A DNA stretch of 64,000 nt from NCBI RefSeq assembly GCF_010122465.1, contig NZ_WLZY01000001.1, forward strand, positions 496,001-560,000. Reading direction: 5' to 3'. Position 1 is the first letter of the stretch. Every line of letters begins with the position of its first letter. Origin of the DNA: Phytoactinopolyspora mesophila (GTDB taxonomy: Bacteria > Actinomycetota > Actinomycetes > Jiangellales > Jiangellaceae). A model generated the notes under the pieces. It did not search any database. It was given only the letters and a program-made list of their open reading frames with translations, and was not told the origin of the DNA. Shown in pieces: positions 49,969 to 59,800 of this stretch. Made by a program: the position numbers and the translations under genes.

Positions 49969-50652
49969 ATGGTGGGTGCCATGTGGGGGCCGGCCACGGC
50001 GCCGTCGCTCCCGGCCAGTTCCGACTGCGAAGCCTTCACCGGCGGCTTCTGGGGTCAGCCGGTCAATTCGGTGACCAGCCTCGCTTTCGTCGCCGTTGGC
50101 GCCGCCATTCTGGTCGCATACCGATCAGGTGGTCGCGGGGTCGCGACATACGCGCTCCTGACGGCCGCGACCGGCGCCGGCTCATTCATCTTTCACGGAC
50201 CGGCACCGCAGTGGTCGGAATTGGTTCACGACGCGCCGCTGGTGGCGTTGCTTGCTTATGTTGCGACCGATGCGGCCGCGGATGTGCTGGGTCGACGGCT
50301 GTCGGCGCTATGGTGGCTGCTCCCGACGGCGGCGACCGTACTTCTGACCGGATTCGCCGGACCCGGCGGCACCGTCGCACAGGTGCTCGTGGGGGCCGCG
50401 GCCGGGGCTGCCGTACTGCTCCGGTTCTGGCGGAGGAGTACGACGCGCCGCACCATCCTGATCGCAGGCGTCGTCCTGGGGGCGGGCGCGTTGATCGGCG
50501 CGCTGTCGCGCACCGGCGGACCATGGTGCGACCCGGACAGCCTGATCCAGGGCCACGGGATCTGGCACCTTTTCGCCGCCGCCGGATTGTGGTTCCTGAC
50601 TCCGATCGTCGGCCGGATCCACGTCGCGGCTCACCTCAACCCTGCCCGGTGA
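49969..50652 (+). CDS. Ceramidase-like (CREST superfamily) membrane protein
   Basis: A 227-residue protein with seven predicted helices. Conserved polar residues of the alkaline-ceramidase/CREST hydrolases are present: 'CEAFTGGFWGQPVNSVTSLAF' (Glu, Pro-x-Asn-Ser), 'AGSFIFHGPAPQWSELVHDAPL' (Ser-x3-His and Asp) and 'DSLIQGHGIWHLFAA' (HxxxH). These would bind zinc and hydrolyse an amide or ester in the membrane. Bacterial members are mostly uncharacterised. The 3' end overlaps the convergent GH3 gene by 17 bases. Confidence 0.8.
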   Translation: MVGAMWGPATAPSLPASSDCEAFTGGFWGQPVNSVTSLAFVAVGAAILVAYRSGGRGVATYALLTAATGAGSFIFHGPAPQWSELVHDAPLVALLAYVATDAAADVLGRRLSALWWLLPTAATVLLTGFAGPGGTVAQVLVGAAAGAAVLLRFWRRSTTRRTILIAGVVLGAGALIGALSRTGGPWCDPDSLIQGHGIWHLFAAAGLWFLTPIVGRIHVAAHLNPAR

Positions 50653-52156
50653 TGAATGTGCCGGTCAGGAGATCCGCGGCGACCTCCGCGGTGATCCTGG
50701 CCGCGCCATGGGTCAGGATGTAGTGCTCGCCGAGAACACTCTCGGAGGTCCCGGTGTCGTGATCGACGACGATCACATCCGGGCGCAGCGCCCGGACGGT
50801 GTGCACCAGCCGTTCCTGCCATTGCCGGCGCCGGCTGGCGCGGACGCTGAGGACGACCGGCCGGTCCGGCAAGCCGGCCAGTACTCGCTCCACATCTTGT
50901 CCGGCCTCTCGCAATCGAACGACGACGGTCCCGGGCATTCGGGACGCGACAGGAGCACCGACGCCCCAGGGCACATCGCCGGTGGCTGGGGAGGGCTCGT
51001 CGTGGAGTTCGAGGATCACCGGAGCGGCGTCGAGCTTCACCCGACCGTGCGGCGTCACGATGCGGCGCGCGACGTCGGCCGCGGCAGTGGCCGTGTCGCC
51101 CGGCGTGGCAGGCGGCACCAGGAGCGAGCTCGGTTTCCGGCACCACCGACGCAGATCCTCGATCCGGGAACTGGCCTCGGCGAGGCGCTGCGCTGGTAGC
51201 CGGCCGGCGCGGACGGCCTCGACCAAGGCACCGGCCATGCTCTCCACCAGCTCCGGGTCGGTGGAGTCTCCGCCGACGCAGAGGGCGTCCACCCCTGCCA
51301 GCAGCGCCTGCACACCGGCCTCGGCATGCCCGACTCCTCGGCTGATGGCGTGCATGTCGAGCCCGTCGGTCATCACGATGCCGCTGAAACCCAGCTCTTG
51401 GCGGAGCAGCCCGGTGACAGCCGCTGAAGACAGGGTGGCCGGCGAATGCCGGTCGATCGACGGTACGACGACGTGGGCCGTCATGACGATCTTCACGTCG
51501 GCCTTGATCGCGGCCCGGAATGGTGGCAGGTCCAGCCGGTGCAGTTCATCGAGCGGCTGGTCCAGTACCGGTACCGTGAAATGGCTGTCGTCCCGGGTGC
51601 CACCGTGCCCGGGAAAGTGTTTGGCCGCCGCGGCGACGCCGACGCCCTGCTGGCCTGCGACGAACGCCGCCACATGGCGCGAGACGAGGTCGGGGCACGA
51701 CCCGAAGGCGCGTACACCGATCACCGGGTTGTGGGTCTGGGTGTCGACGTCAGCCACAGGGGCGAAGTTGAGGTCGATGCCGCAACCGCGCAGCCTGATA
51801 CCGAGTTCGACACCGACCCGTTCGGTCCGGACCGGATCATCGAGCGCTCCGAGAGCCGCGTTACCCGGTAAGGATGAACCTCGCGCGGTATCGAGGCGGG
51901 TGAGATCGCCGCCTTCTTCGTCGACTCCGACGAGGAGGTGGGGCCCGGCGTCGCGGAGCGCGCTGGTCAGCTCCGCGACGCCGGAGTCACCGCGGGCCGG
52001 GTCCACGTTGCGACCGAACAGGACTACCCCTCCGAGCCCTGCCGCGGCCAGTCGGCCGACCCACGACGGCGGCGTGGCAGTTCCGTCGAATCCGGCGAAG
52101 ATCGTGGTCAGAGCCATGCGTCGGAGCTGCTCCGGACCGTAGTCGACGATCGTCAA
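50636..52156 (-). CDS. Glycoside hydrolase family 3, NagZ-like beta-N-acetylhexosaminidase
   Basis: A 506-residue GH3 enzyme. 'VGVDEEGGDLTRLD', 'KHFPGHGGTRDDSHFTVP' (the His-containing acid/base loop specific to NagZ-type enzymes) and 'SGIVMTDGLDMHAI' (nucleophile Asp) are all present. It removes terminal N-acetylglucosamine-type sugars from imported oligosaccharides. There is no signal peptide, so it acts inside. The start is probably the TTG at 52154-52156, six bases after the upstream permease stop; ATG 52117 is the alternative. It is the last gene of the transporter operon. Confidence 0.9.
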   Translation of the reverse strand: MTIVDYGPEQLRRMALTTIFAGFDGTATPPSWVGRLAAAGLGGVVLFGRNVDPARGDSGVAELTSALRDAGPHLLVGVDEEGGDLTRLDTARGSSLPGNAALGALDDPVRTERVGVELGIRLRGCGIDLNFAPVADVDTQTHNPVIGVRAFGSCPDLVSRHVAAFVAGQQGVGVAAAAKHFPGHGGTRDDSHFTVPVLDQPLDELHRLDLPPFRAAIKADVKIVMTAHVVVPSIDRHSPATLSSAAVTGLLRQELGFSGIVMTDGLDMHAISRGVGHAEAGVQALLAGVDALCVGGDSTDPELVESMAGALVEAVRAGRLPAQRLAEASSRIEDLRRWCRKPSSLLVPPATPGDTATAAADVARRIVTPHGRVKLDAAPVILELHDEPSPATGDVPWGVGAPVASRMPGTVVVRLREAGQDVERVLAGLPDRPVVLSVRASRRRQWQERLVHTVRALRPDVIVVDHDTGTSESVLGEHYILTHGAARITAEVAADLLTGTFITGQG

Positions 52157-52161
52157 TGAGA

Positions 52162-53070
52162 TCAGCCCTTCACTGCGCCGGTGACCAAGCCCGACGTCAT
52201 CCGATGCTGCACGAATAGGAAGAAGATGATCACCGGCACGGCGATCAGCACCGAGCCGGCCATGATGCCGGCCCAGTCGCTGGCCCGGTTGGCATCGGCA
52301 AAGGTGCGCAGCCACAAGGGCAACGTCATGCTGTCGGGCCGGTTCATGATCACCAAGGCGAGGGTGAACTCATTCCACGCCTGAAGGAACGCGTACACGC
52401 CGCTTGCGACGAGCCCAGGCGCGAGCAGTGGCAGCGTGATCCGGAAGAAGGCCTGGCTGCGGCTGCAGCCGTCCACCTGAGCCGCTTCTTCGAGATCCCG
52501 GGGGACTCCGGCGACGAAGCCTCTCAGCATCCAGATCGTGAACGGCACGACCGCCGCGACATAGAGCAACGACAGGCCGACCACGCTGTTCAGCAAGTGC
52601 CAGCCCTCGAGCATCTTGAAGTGGGAGATGAACAGCCCTTCGGCGGGGATCATCTGGATGATCAACACCGCCAGAATGAAGCTCTTGCGGCCGCGGAACC
52701 GGAACCGGGAGAGCGCGAGTGCTGCGAGGAAGGCGAAAAGCAGCGCCGCCGCCACGGTGATGAGCGTGACGGCCATGCTCATCCGCAACGAGCTGAGGAA
52801 GTTGCTGTCGAACACCCGGTTATAGGCGTCCAAGCTGCCGCCGATGGGGAAGAACGTGGGTTCGGTGCTGCGGATGCGGTTGTACGGCAGGAAGGAACTG
52901 TTGAGCATCCAGTAGACCGGGAACGCCCAGACCAGCGCGATCAGCACGGCCACGATTCCGAGGACTCGCCGGCGGATCCGCGCGGGAGAGCGTCGCGATG
53001 CGGACCGTGGGGCGACCGCGGGCTCGCGCGTGCTCGACGGCTTCGGCATGGAGGATGTCGTGGCGCTCAT
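52162..53070 (-). CDS. Carbohydrate ABC transporter permease (second subunit)
   Basis: A 302-residue MalG/NgcG-type permease with six helices. A basic disordered start precedes 'VLGIVAVLIALVWAFPVYWMLNSSFLP'; the EAA motif is 'LEEAAQVDGCSRSQAFFRITLPLLAPGLVA'. The ATG shares one base with the stop of the first permease (TGATG). By its operon partner GH3, the substrate is probably an N-acetylglucosamine oligosaccharide or a related sugar. Confidence 0.9.
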   Translation of the reverse strand: MSATTSSMPKPSSTREPAVAPRSASRRSPARIRRRVLGIVAVLIALVWAFPVYWMLNSSFLPYNRIRSTEPTFFPIGGSLDAYNRVFDSNFLSSLRMSMAVTLITVAAALLFAFLAALALSRFRFRGRKSFILAVLIIQMIPAEGLFISHFKMLEGWHLLNSVVGLSLLYVAAVVPFTIWMLRGFVAGVPRDLEEAAQVDGCSRSQAFFRITLPLLAPGLVASGVYAFLQAWNEFTLALVIMNRPDSMTLPLWLRTFADANRASDWAGIMAGSVLIAVPVIIFFLFVQHRMTSGLVTGAVKG

Positions 53071-54059
53071 CAGTCCTCCTCGCGGAGCAGAATGCGGACG
53101 TAGTAGAGGCTGAGGGTGACAGTCAGCAGCAACATGAACCACGACGCGGCCGCCGCAAGGCCGAATTGCCCTTCGCCGATGCCGAGCCGGTAGATGTAGG
53201 TGCCGATGAGGTTGGTATCTCGGGTGATCCCGCCGACGTCCTGGAGGACGAATATCTGGGTGAAGACCTTCAGATCCCAGATGATCTGCAGAAGCCCGAC
53301 GATGAGCAGAACCGGCTTGATCAACGGGACAGTGATCATCTGGAATCGCTGCCGTTCCGAGGCTCCGTCGATGGAGGCGGCCTCGTGCAGCTCACCCGGC
53401 ACCTGGGTCAGCCCGGCGTAGACGGCGAAGGTCACGAAGGGCACGCTCATCCACGTCACGACGATGCCCGCGACAACGAAGAAGGAGAGCGGATTGAGCA
53501 GCCAGGACTGGCCGGCGAACTGGTCGAAGCCGAGATTGACCAGCAGCCAGTTGACGATGCCGTACTGAGAGTCGAAGATCCACTGCCATACGGTCAGCGA
53601 TGCCAGGTGCGGCATGGCCCAGGCCAGTAGGAGCGCGATCTGCAAGATCAGCCGGGGGCCGGTGCTGATGACGGTCATGAGCACCGCGAGGGCGGTGGCG
53701 ATGATCATCGTGGTGGCCGCGACCGTGAGGCAGAAGGCGATCGACTTGGCGATCACCGACCACAGATAGGAGTCGGTGAACAGCTGGATGTAGTTGTCGA
53801 ATCCGACCCACTCCGGTGGCTGCCCGAACTGCTGTGCCAGGCCGTATTCCTGGAACGACATGACCGCTTGGCGGGTCAGTGGATAGCCAAGGGCGGCGAT
53901 CAGGATGCCGATCGCCGGAATGAGTAGAACGTAGGGGAGTACCTGACCGCGCCGCCTACGCGGCGGCCGGACATGCCCCGGTACCGGAGGCGGCGGGGTG
54001 GCCTGCTTCGCGACAGCGGATGTGCTTGCCGGGCGAGTCACCCTGCCACCTCCAGACAC
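53070..54059 (-). CDS. Carbohydrate ABC transporter permease (first subunit)
   Basis: A 329-residue MalF/NgcF-type permease. After a 35-residue basic Pro-rich start come six helices ('VLPYVLLIPAIGILIAALGYPLTRQAVMSFQEYG' first) and the coupling motif 'LHEAASIDGASERQRFQMITVPLIKPVL'. It is between the binding protein and the second permease. No ATPase gene is present, so a shared MsiK-like ATPase elsewhere is expected, as usual for actinobacterial sugar importers. Confidence 0.9.
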   Translation of the reverse strand: MSGGGRVTRPASTSAVAKQATPPPPVPGHVRPPRRRRGQVLPYVLLIPAIGILIAALGYPLTRQAVMSFQEYGLAQQFGQPPEWVGFDNYIQLFTDSYLWSVIAKSIAFCLTVAATTMIIATALAVLMTVISTGPRLILQIALLLAWAMPHLASLTVWQWIFDSQYGIVNWLLVNLGFDQFAGQSWLLNPLSFFVVAGIVVTWMSVPFVTFAVYAGLTQVPGELHEAASIDGASERQRFQMITVPLIKPVLLIVGLLQIIWDLKVFTQIFVLQDVGGITRDTNLIGTYIYRLGIGEGQFGLAAAASWFMLLLTVTLSLYYVRILLREED

Positions 54060-54094
54060 ACGTCGTGAACCATGTGATAGATCAGTGAGCCAGA

Positions 54095-55417
54095 TCAGTT
54101 GAGCTGGCCGGTGATGGCTGCGTCGGCATCATGGGCGAGTTGCTCGATGTCGCCGCCGCCTGCGATGGAGACGAAGAGATCCTCGAGGATTCGCGCGCCT
54201 TCGACCGTCGCCCAGTTGGCGGCCGCGGGCGTGAGCTTGGCGTTGCTGACCGCTTCGACGGTGGCCACGGCGTACTCGTCGTCGCCGAGGCCGCTGGCGA
54301 GTGACACCTTCGCCGGTGTGAGGCCGTTCTCGGCGTACTGGCTCTGGAATTCGTCACTGAGGATGAGGCTGACCAGGTTGCGCGCGAGTTCCTGGTTCGC
54401 GGAGTTGGCGGCGACGGCGATGTTGGAGCCGCCCAGCAGGACAGGAGCGGGTTCGCCGTCCGATCCGGGCAGGGCGAATACGCCCACGTTCTCCATCATC
54501 TCCGGGCAACCGATCTCTTCGTTGTCGATACTCCAGCGCACCCAGCCCGGACGGAGCATCATGCCGATTTCACCAGCGCAGAAGGGGACCTCGGGCTCGG
54601 CCTCGTTACCATCGGCGGGAGCTCCTGACGCCTCCTCGAACAAGGTCTGGACCAGTTCGAGCCCGGCCTGCGACTCCGGAGTCGACAGCGCACCGACCCA
54701 CTGGCCGTCCTCCTCGACGGCGAATTCCCCGCCGGCGTCCCACAGGAACGCCGCGCCGTCTCGCCAGTCCTGGCCGGGCAACCAGAAGCCGGAGAAGTTG
54801 GCGACGTCGGAGTTGTCTTCCTTGAGCGTGATCGCGGCGTCGACGAACTCGTCCATGGTGGTCGGGACGTCGAGGCCGGACTCGGCGAAGAGGTCCGTGC
54901 GATAGAACACGTATGCCGAGCCGGCGTACAGCGGCACCGCATACGTGTTTCCGTCGACGCTGCCGGCCTCGACGAAGCCGTCCAGGAGATCATCGCCGCC
55001 CAGGTCGGGCAGCATGTCGGTGATATCGCTGAATGCTCCCACGGTGGTGAATGTCGACGCCTGCGTGTTGCCGATCTCGACGACGTCGGGAGTCTCGGAT
55101 GTGCTGCCCAGCGAGGTGGTGAGCCGGTCGATCAGGCCCTCCCACTGCTGCTCCTCGATAGCGAGGGTGGAGCCGGGATTCTGCTCTTCGAAGGCCTCGA
55201 CGAGCCATTCACGCATCGAGTCCGGAGTGTCGGGGCCGTTGAGCCAAAGCCGGATCTCGGCGGCCTCGGGACCGTCCGGTTCTGCGTCGGATGCGGCGGG
55301 TTCGGTGTTCTCGGCGGTAGGTTCACCGTCCTCGCCGTTGCCGTCGTCGCTGCCGCAAGCGGCCAGCACGAGGGCGATAGCGGCCACCCCGGCGCCCAGG
55401 ACGCGGGTTCTCCTCAT
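54095..55417 (-). CDS. Sugar ABC transporter substrate-binding lipoprotein
   Basis: A 440-residue lipoprotein with lipobox LVLAAC (Cys near residue 21) and an acidic, Asp/Glu/Ala-rich linker. The mature part reads 'IRLWLNGPDTPDSMREWLVEAFEEQNPGSTLAIEEQQWEGLIDRLTTSLGSTSETPDVVEIGNTQ', the opening of solute-binding cluster B proteins close to NgcE/DasA-type binders of GlcNAc and chitobiose. GGAGG precedes the ATG; the frame's earlier start is unlikely. An operator-like sequence shared with the ROK gene lies 77 bases upstream. Confidence 0.9.
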   Translation of the reverse strand: MRRTRVLGAGVAAIALVLAACGSDDGNGEDGEPTAENTEPAASDAEPDGPEAAEIRLWLNGPDTPDSMREWLVEAFEEQNPGSTLAIEEQQWEGLIDRLTTSLGSTSETPDVVEIGNTQASTFTTVGAFSDITDMLPDLGGDDLLDGFVEAGSVDGNTYAVPLYAGSAYVFYRTDLFAESGLDVPTTMDEFVDAAITLKEDNSDVANFSGFWLPGQDWRDGAAFLWDAGGEFAVEEDGQWVGALSTPESQAGLELVQTLFEEASGAPADGNEAEPEVPFCAGEIGMMLRPGWVRWSIDNEEIGCPEMMENVGVFALPGSDGEPAPVLLGGSNIAVAANSANQELARNLVSLILSDEFQSQYAENGLTPAKVSLASGLGDDEYAVATVEAVSNAKLTPAAANWATVEGARILEDLFVSIAGGGDIEQLAHDADAAITGQLN

Positions 55418-55493
55418 GGTGTTTCCTCCCCTTGACGCGGGCATGGAACTGATGACTGGAAGGAGTCTTATCAGTAGTCGTACCTACTGTAAG

Positions 55494-55505
55494 GTTTATT
55501 TCCAA
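55494..55505 (-). promoter_or_regulatory. Probable ROK operator upstream of the sugar ABC operon
   Basis: On the minus strand the 12-mer TTGGAAATAAAC is identical to the sequence in front of the ROK gene (56768-56779). It lies 77 bases upstream of the binding-protein ATG in an A/T-rich patch. Only the left half of the dyad is kept here. Confidence 0.6.
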
Positions 55506-55588
55506 TAATGCGCGTCACGGTTCAGTAACGGGTTGGAGTGAGCTGTGTCAGGGGGAGTTGCCGGCCTGGGCCCGGGTGCCGGTGGGCG

Positions 55589-56755
55589 CTAGCTGGTCGA
55601 GTCGAACAGCGTCTGGCGGGCGTGGTCGACGGCGGTCAGCACTGCCCCACGAAGGACAGGTGCCTCGCCGATCTGGGTGGGGACCACAGACGGGTGTACC
55701 GGCGCGATGCTGCGCACTGCTTCTGCGACCATCTGGCAGAGGATCTCGCCGCCGGCAGCGCCGACCTCGCCGGCAACAACCACCAATGCGGGGTCGACGA
55801 CGGCGCAGACCGCGGCCATGCCCAAGGCAAGGCGGTCGGCGAAGGTGCGAAGGAACTCCTCGGCAGGGGCGCCGGCCGCGAGCGCGGCCCGGACCGCTTC
55901 GGCCGGGCTGCCGGCGGCGATGCCGTGTTCGCGGGCCAATTCAGCTACCGCCCCGGCGCCGACGAGCGCCTGGAAAGCGCCTTGGGCCGGGCGGTCGACC
56001 CGGGCCGGCGACGGCACGCCTGGCATGGGGAGGTAGCCGACCTCTCCAGCGGCTCCGGTGGCGCCGCGATGGAGGTGACCACTCAGGATCACCGCGAGCC
56101 CGACGCCCCGGCCGACCCACAGCAGCACCATGTTGTCGACATCGCGCCCGGCGCCTTCGGCGCGTTCGGCGGTAGCCGCGAGGTTCACGTCGTTCTCGAA
56201 GGTGACATCGCAGCCCAGATCGGCGGCAAGGGTCTGGCGCAGGCCGGCGTGCCAGCCGGGAAGATCGAAGGAGAGCTGGATGTCGCCGCTGACTGGATCG
56301 ACGACGCCGGGCATGCCGATGACGACGTCGTCCACGGTGGAGACGTCCACCTTCCCCGTGCTGGCGGCATCGACGGCGACATCATGGATGAGCTGTTTCG
56401 GATCGGCCGTGTCGGATATGGAGCGCTCGGTGCGGGCGATCACCGTGCCGGTGATGTCCGCCAGCGCCGCTCGCACGCGGTCGGGGTTGAGCTCGATGCC
56501 GATGCTGTGCGAGCAGTTGGGCCGGATGGCGTAGAGCTCGGCATTGGGCCCGCGGCCGGCGGACTGCGTGCCAATCACCTCAACGAGGTTGCGTTCTTGC
56601 AGGCGGGCGAGCAGTTGTGACGCCGTGACCTTGGAAAGGCCGATCTTCTTGCCCAGGCCAACACGCGTGAGGGGACCTTCCTGAAGGAGCAGCTCGAGTG
56701 CGCTGCGGTTGTTCAGGGACCGGAGCAGGCTGGGCGTGGCAGGTCGCTGCGACAC
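55589..56755 (-). CDS. ROK family transcriptional repressor
   Basis: A 388-residue NagC/XylR-type regulator. The N-terminal winged helix (NNRSALELLLQEGPLTRVGLGKKIGLSKVTASQLLARLQERNLVEV) is followed by a ROK sugar-kinase-like domain: 'SIGIELNPDRVRAALADITGTVI', 'DVVIGMPGVVDPVSG', 'FENDVNLAATAE', 'GRGVGLAVI' and 'GAAGEVGYLPM'. The cysteine-rich zinc motif of classical ROK kinases (CxCGxxGC) is replaced by 'PSPARVDRPAQGAF', as often in actinobacterial regulators. It presumably senses an amino sugar and controls the adjoining ABC-GH3 operon and itself. Confidence 0.92.
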   Translation of the reverse strand: MSQRPATPSLLRSLNNRSALELLLQEGPLTRVGLGKKIGLSKVTASQLLARLQERNLVEVIGTQSAGRGPNAELYAIRPNCSHSIGIELNPDRVRAALADITGTVIARTERSISDTADPKQLIHDVAVDAASTGKVDVSTVDDVVIGMPGVVDPVSGDIQLSFDLPGWHAGLRQTLAADLGCDVTFENDVNLAATAERAEGAGRDVDNMVLLWVGRGVGLAVILSGHLHRGATGAAGEVGYLPMPGVPSPARVDRPAQGAFQALVGAGAVAELAREHGIAAGSPAEAVRAALAAGAPAEEFLRTFADRLALGMAAVCAVVDPALVVVAGEVGAAGGEILCQMVAEAVRSIAPVHPSVVPTQIGEAPVLRGAVLTAVDHARQTLFDSTS

Positions 56756-56767
56756 ATCATCTCCCCG

Positions 56768-56786
56768 TTGGAAATAAACTTTCCAA
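56768..56786. promoter_or_regulatory. ROK operator at its own promoter
   Basis: TTGGAAA-TAAAC-TTTCCAA is a perfect seven-base inverted repeat beginning 13 bases before the ROK ATG. The 12-mer TTGGAAATAAAC recurs upstream of the binding-protein gene on the other strand. This suggests autoregulation and co-regulation. Confidence 0.65.
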
Positions 56787-56833
56787 TATTGTCTTTGTCG
56801 TCAGGTTACATCGTCTAGATCCCTGACGACTGT

Positions 56834-59800
56834 TCAAACGAGGTCGTCCGGGGTGAGTTCCGTGCCCGTCGCGAACTCCTCCGAGAATACTGGCTCGCCG
56901 AGCGAGTGCCGGACCCTAGCGGTGATGCGATCGACGTCGGTGCGTTCGGCGGGGGGCAGGGGAGCTCCGACCCGCTCACGCAACGTGGTGGATGCGCCCA
57001 GCAACCGAGCGGCCCAGGTGTGGTGACCGTCCAGGGAGGCAGCTCCAGCCAGGCCTTCCAGTGCCAGTGCGACGGCCCGGGGGTCGCCGGTGGATCTGGC
57101 ACCGGCGAGACTCTGCGTGTGATGGATCCGGGCAGCCTCGGCATCGCCGCGGAGCTCGGCCACGAAGCCCAGCTCGGCACGTATGAGGGACGTTCCGTAA
57201 TGGGCTTCGAGCTGGTGGTTCCACTCGAGCCAGCGAAGGAGGTGCCGCTCGGCGGTGTCGAGGTGGCCTTGCCGCCGGGCACTGAGTGCCAGCCCCAGGC
57301 CGGCCATTTCCTCGTTCGGTAGATCGTCGTGCCGCGCGGCCAGGTCGGCTGCTTGCTGGTGCAAGTGGTCAGCCCGGGCGTAATCGCCGAGCAGGAGCGC
57401 GATGCGTCCCATGCGAGAGAGCATGCTCGAGTACTCCGACCACATCTCCAGATATTCGGCGATGCCGCGGCCTTCCTCGTAAAGCGCCTGGGCCGCCTCG
57501 TAATCGCCGGTGATCTCAGCGTGTGTGCCTAGCACATCGATGGCCTCCAGCCGGCCCCACCCGTCGCCGAGTTGGGTGAAGATCGCCGCAGCCTGCTCGC
57601 CGTAGCGTAAGACGGCCGGGAGATCGCCGTGGAAGACGGCCTGGGCGGCCTTGAGCACCAACGAGGCCGCCGTGCCCCAGCGGTGACCGGAGCGTTCGAA
57701 GCTGGCGAGGGCTTCGTCGGCGAGTCGCTCGCTGAGTGCGAGGTTGCCGAATCCGTACTCGGCATAGCCGAGCAGCCAGTGCGCGTACGCTCGACCCTCG
57801 GGATCACTGGTGTCGTCGAACAGTTTGAGCACGGCATCCGCGGGCTCGCTGCGTTGGCCGCGGTCCAGCGCGTTCAGGCCGGCGTACCAGCTGCGGGCCC
57901 GCGCGGTTAATGCTGCCGAGGCGGTTGCGTCCATGTCGAGGACCCGCCCCAGCGTCCGGATGGCTTCGCGTCTGCGTCCCCGCAGATACCACCCCCATGC
58001 CAGCGCGTTCACCAGCCTGAGCGCGTCGTCGACGGCGTTCTCGGTGATGGCTGTGTCGATGGCCAGGCGTAGGTTGGCTGTCTCCAGGGTGAGCCGGCGC
58101 AGCCACCGGCACTGTTCGTTGTCGCGCAGGTGCGCCTCGGCATGTTCGGCGAGCTCCAGGTAATACCGACGTTGCCGGCCGGCGGCGGCCATCGCCTCGC
58201 CCGCTTCGGCCAGGCGTTCCTGGCAATAGGTCGCGACCGACTCCAGCAGCCCGTACCTCGTCTCGGAGTCGTGCTGAGTAGCGACCACCAAAGACTGGTC
58301 GACCAGCCGGGCCAGTGCCGGGGCGACCTCCTGTATGGGCACGACGGTGTCGGCGCAGACGGCCTCCGCTGAAGCCAGCGTCGCGCCGCCGGAATGTGCG
58401 GCCAGCCGGCGCAGCACCGTGCGTTCGGTGGGCTCCAAGAGCTCCCAGCTCCAGTCGATCATGGCCCGGAGGGTGCGCTGACGTGCGGGAACGCCTCGCT
58501 TTCCGGCCGTCAGCAACTGGAATCGGTCGTCCATGCGGGCTGCGAGCTCGGAGACTCCGAGACCGGGAACTCGACTGGCCGCGAGTTCTATGGCCAGTGG
58601 TATGCCGTCGAGCCGGCGGCAGATAGCGGCGGCCTCGGCGGCGTTTTCGGCGGTGAGCGCAAAGCCGGGCGCGGCAGCCGCCGCACGGGCGACGAACAAC
58701 TGCATCGCACTGAACGACTCTAGGATCTCTGGATCGGTGGCTGCCGCGGCAGGAAGCTCCAGGGGCGGCACTCGCTGGACGTGTTCCCCGGCGACGCCGA
58801 GAGGTTCCCGGCTCGTGGTGAGGATACGCAGCCCGGGGGCACTGCCGAGGAGACGTCCGGCGAGCTCAGCCACGGGTTCGATGAGGTGCTCGCAATTGTC
58901 CAGCACCAGTACGGCGTCGCGGCCGTGAAGTGAGCGAGCTAGTCGATCCAGGGTGCTCGCGCCCGGGAGGGTCGCGCTCGCGGCGTTCCCGGAGTCGTCC
59001 CGGATGCCGAGTGTGGATGCGATCAGGTCGGCGATGTCGGCAACGGTGTCGTGGCCAGCTCGGGCGGCCGGCCTGGGGACGGCGGCGAGCTCAGCGAACC
59101 AGATACCGCCAGACGCGACGGAGGAGCCGATGCCGGGCCCGGCCAGCCGGGCAGCCACGGCCAGCGCGAGCCGGGTTTTGCCGACGCCGCCCGGTCCGGT
59201 CAGCGTGATCAGCCGGCGGCCCCGGAGCAGGTCGTGGATCTCATCGATGGCTTGGGCACGGCCCACGATGGTGGTCAACGGAGCCGGCACGCTGTTTTGG
59301 GATAGTTCGGGCGCCTGCGGCACACCTGGGGCAGGAGCTGCTGACTCGCTCGCCGGAGCGGATACGGGTGACCCTGTGGTGCCCGCGCCGGGCGTGAGGG
59401 CAGGGTCTTGTCGGAGGATCGATTGCTGGAGCGCAACCAGCTCAGCGCCTGGATCCAGGCCGAGCTCGTCGGCGAGACGTTCACGTAGGTTGTGGTAGCT
59501 GGCCAGCGCTTCGCTGGGGCGGCCGCCACCGTACAGCGCCCGGATGTGGGCCGCCCGAAGCCGCTCGCGAAGCGGGTGCAACGCCACGAGGTCGGCGAGT
59601 TCGACGGCCAGCTGGGCATGCTCACCGAGCTCGAGGCGGGCCTCGGCCTGTTCTTCCAGCGCGACCAGGCGGTCCTCCTCGAGGCGCGTGATGGCGGCCT
59701 GAGCGAACGGTTCGTCGCGGAAGTCGGCGAGCGCGGCACCCCGCCAGAGCGACAGCGCCGCGGCAAGACCCTCCGCGCGATCCTGGGGCTCGCGGGCTTC

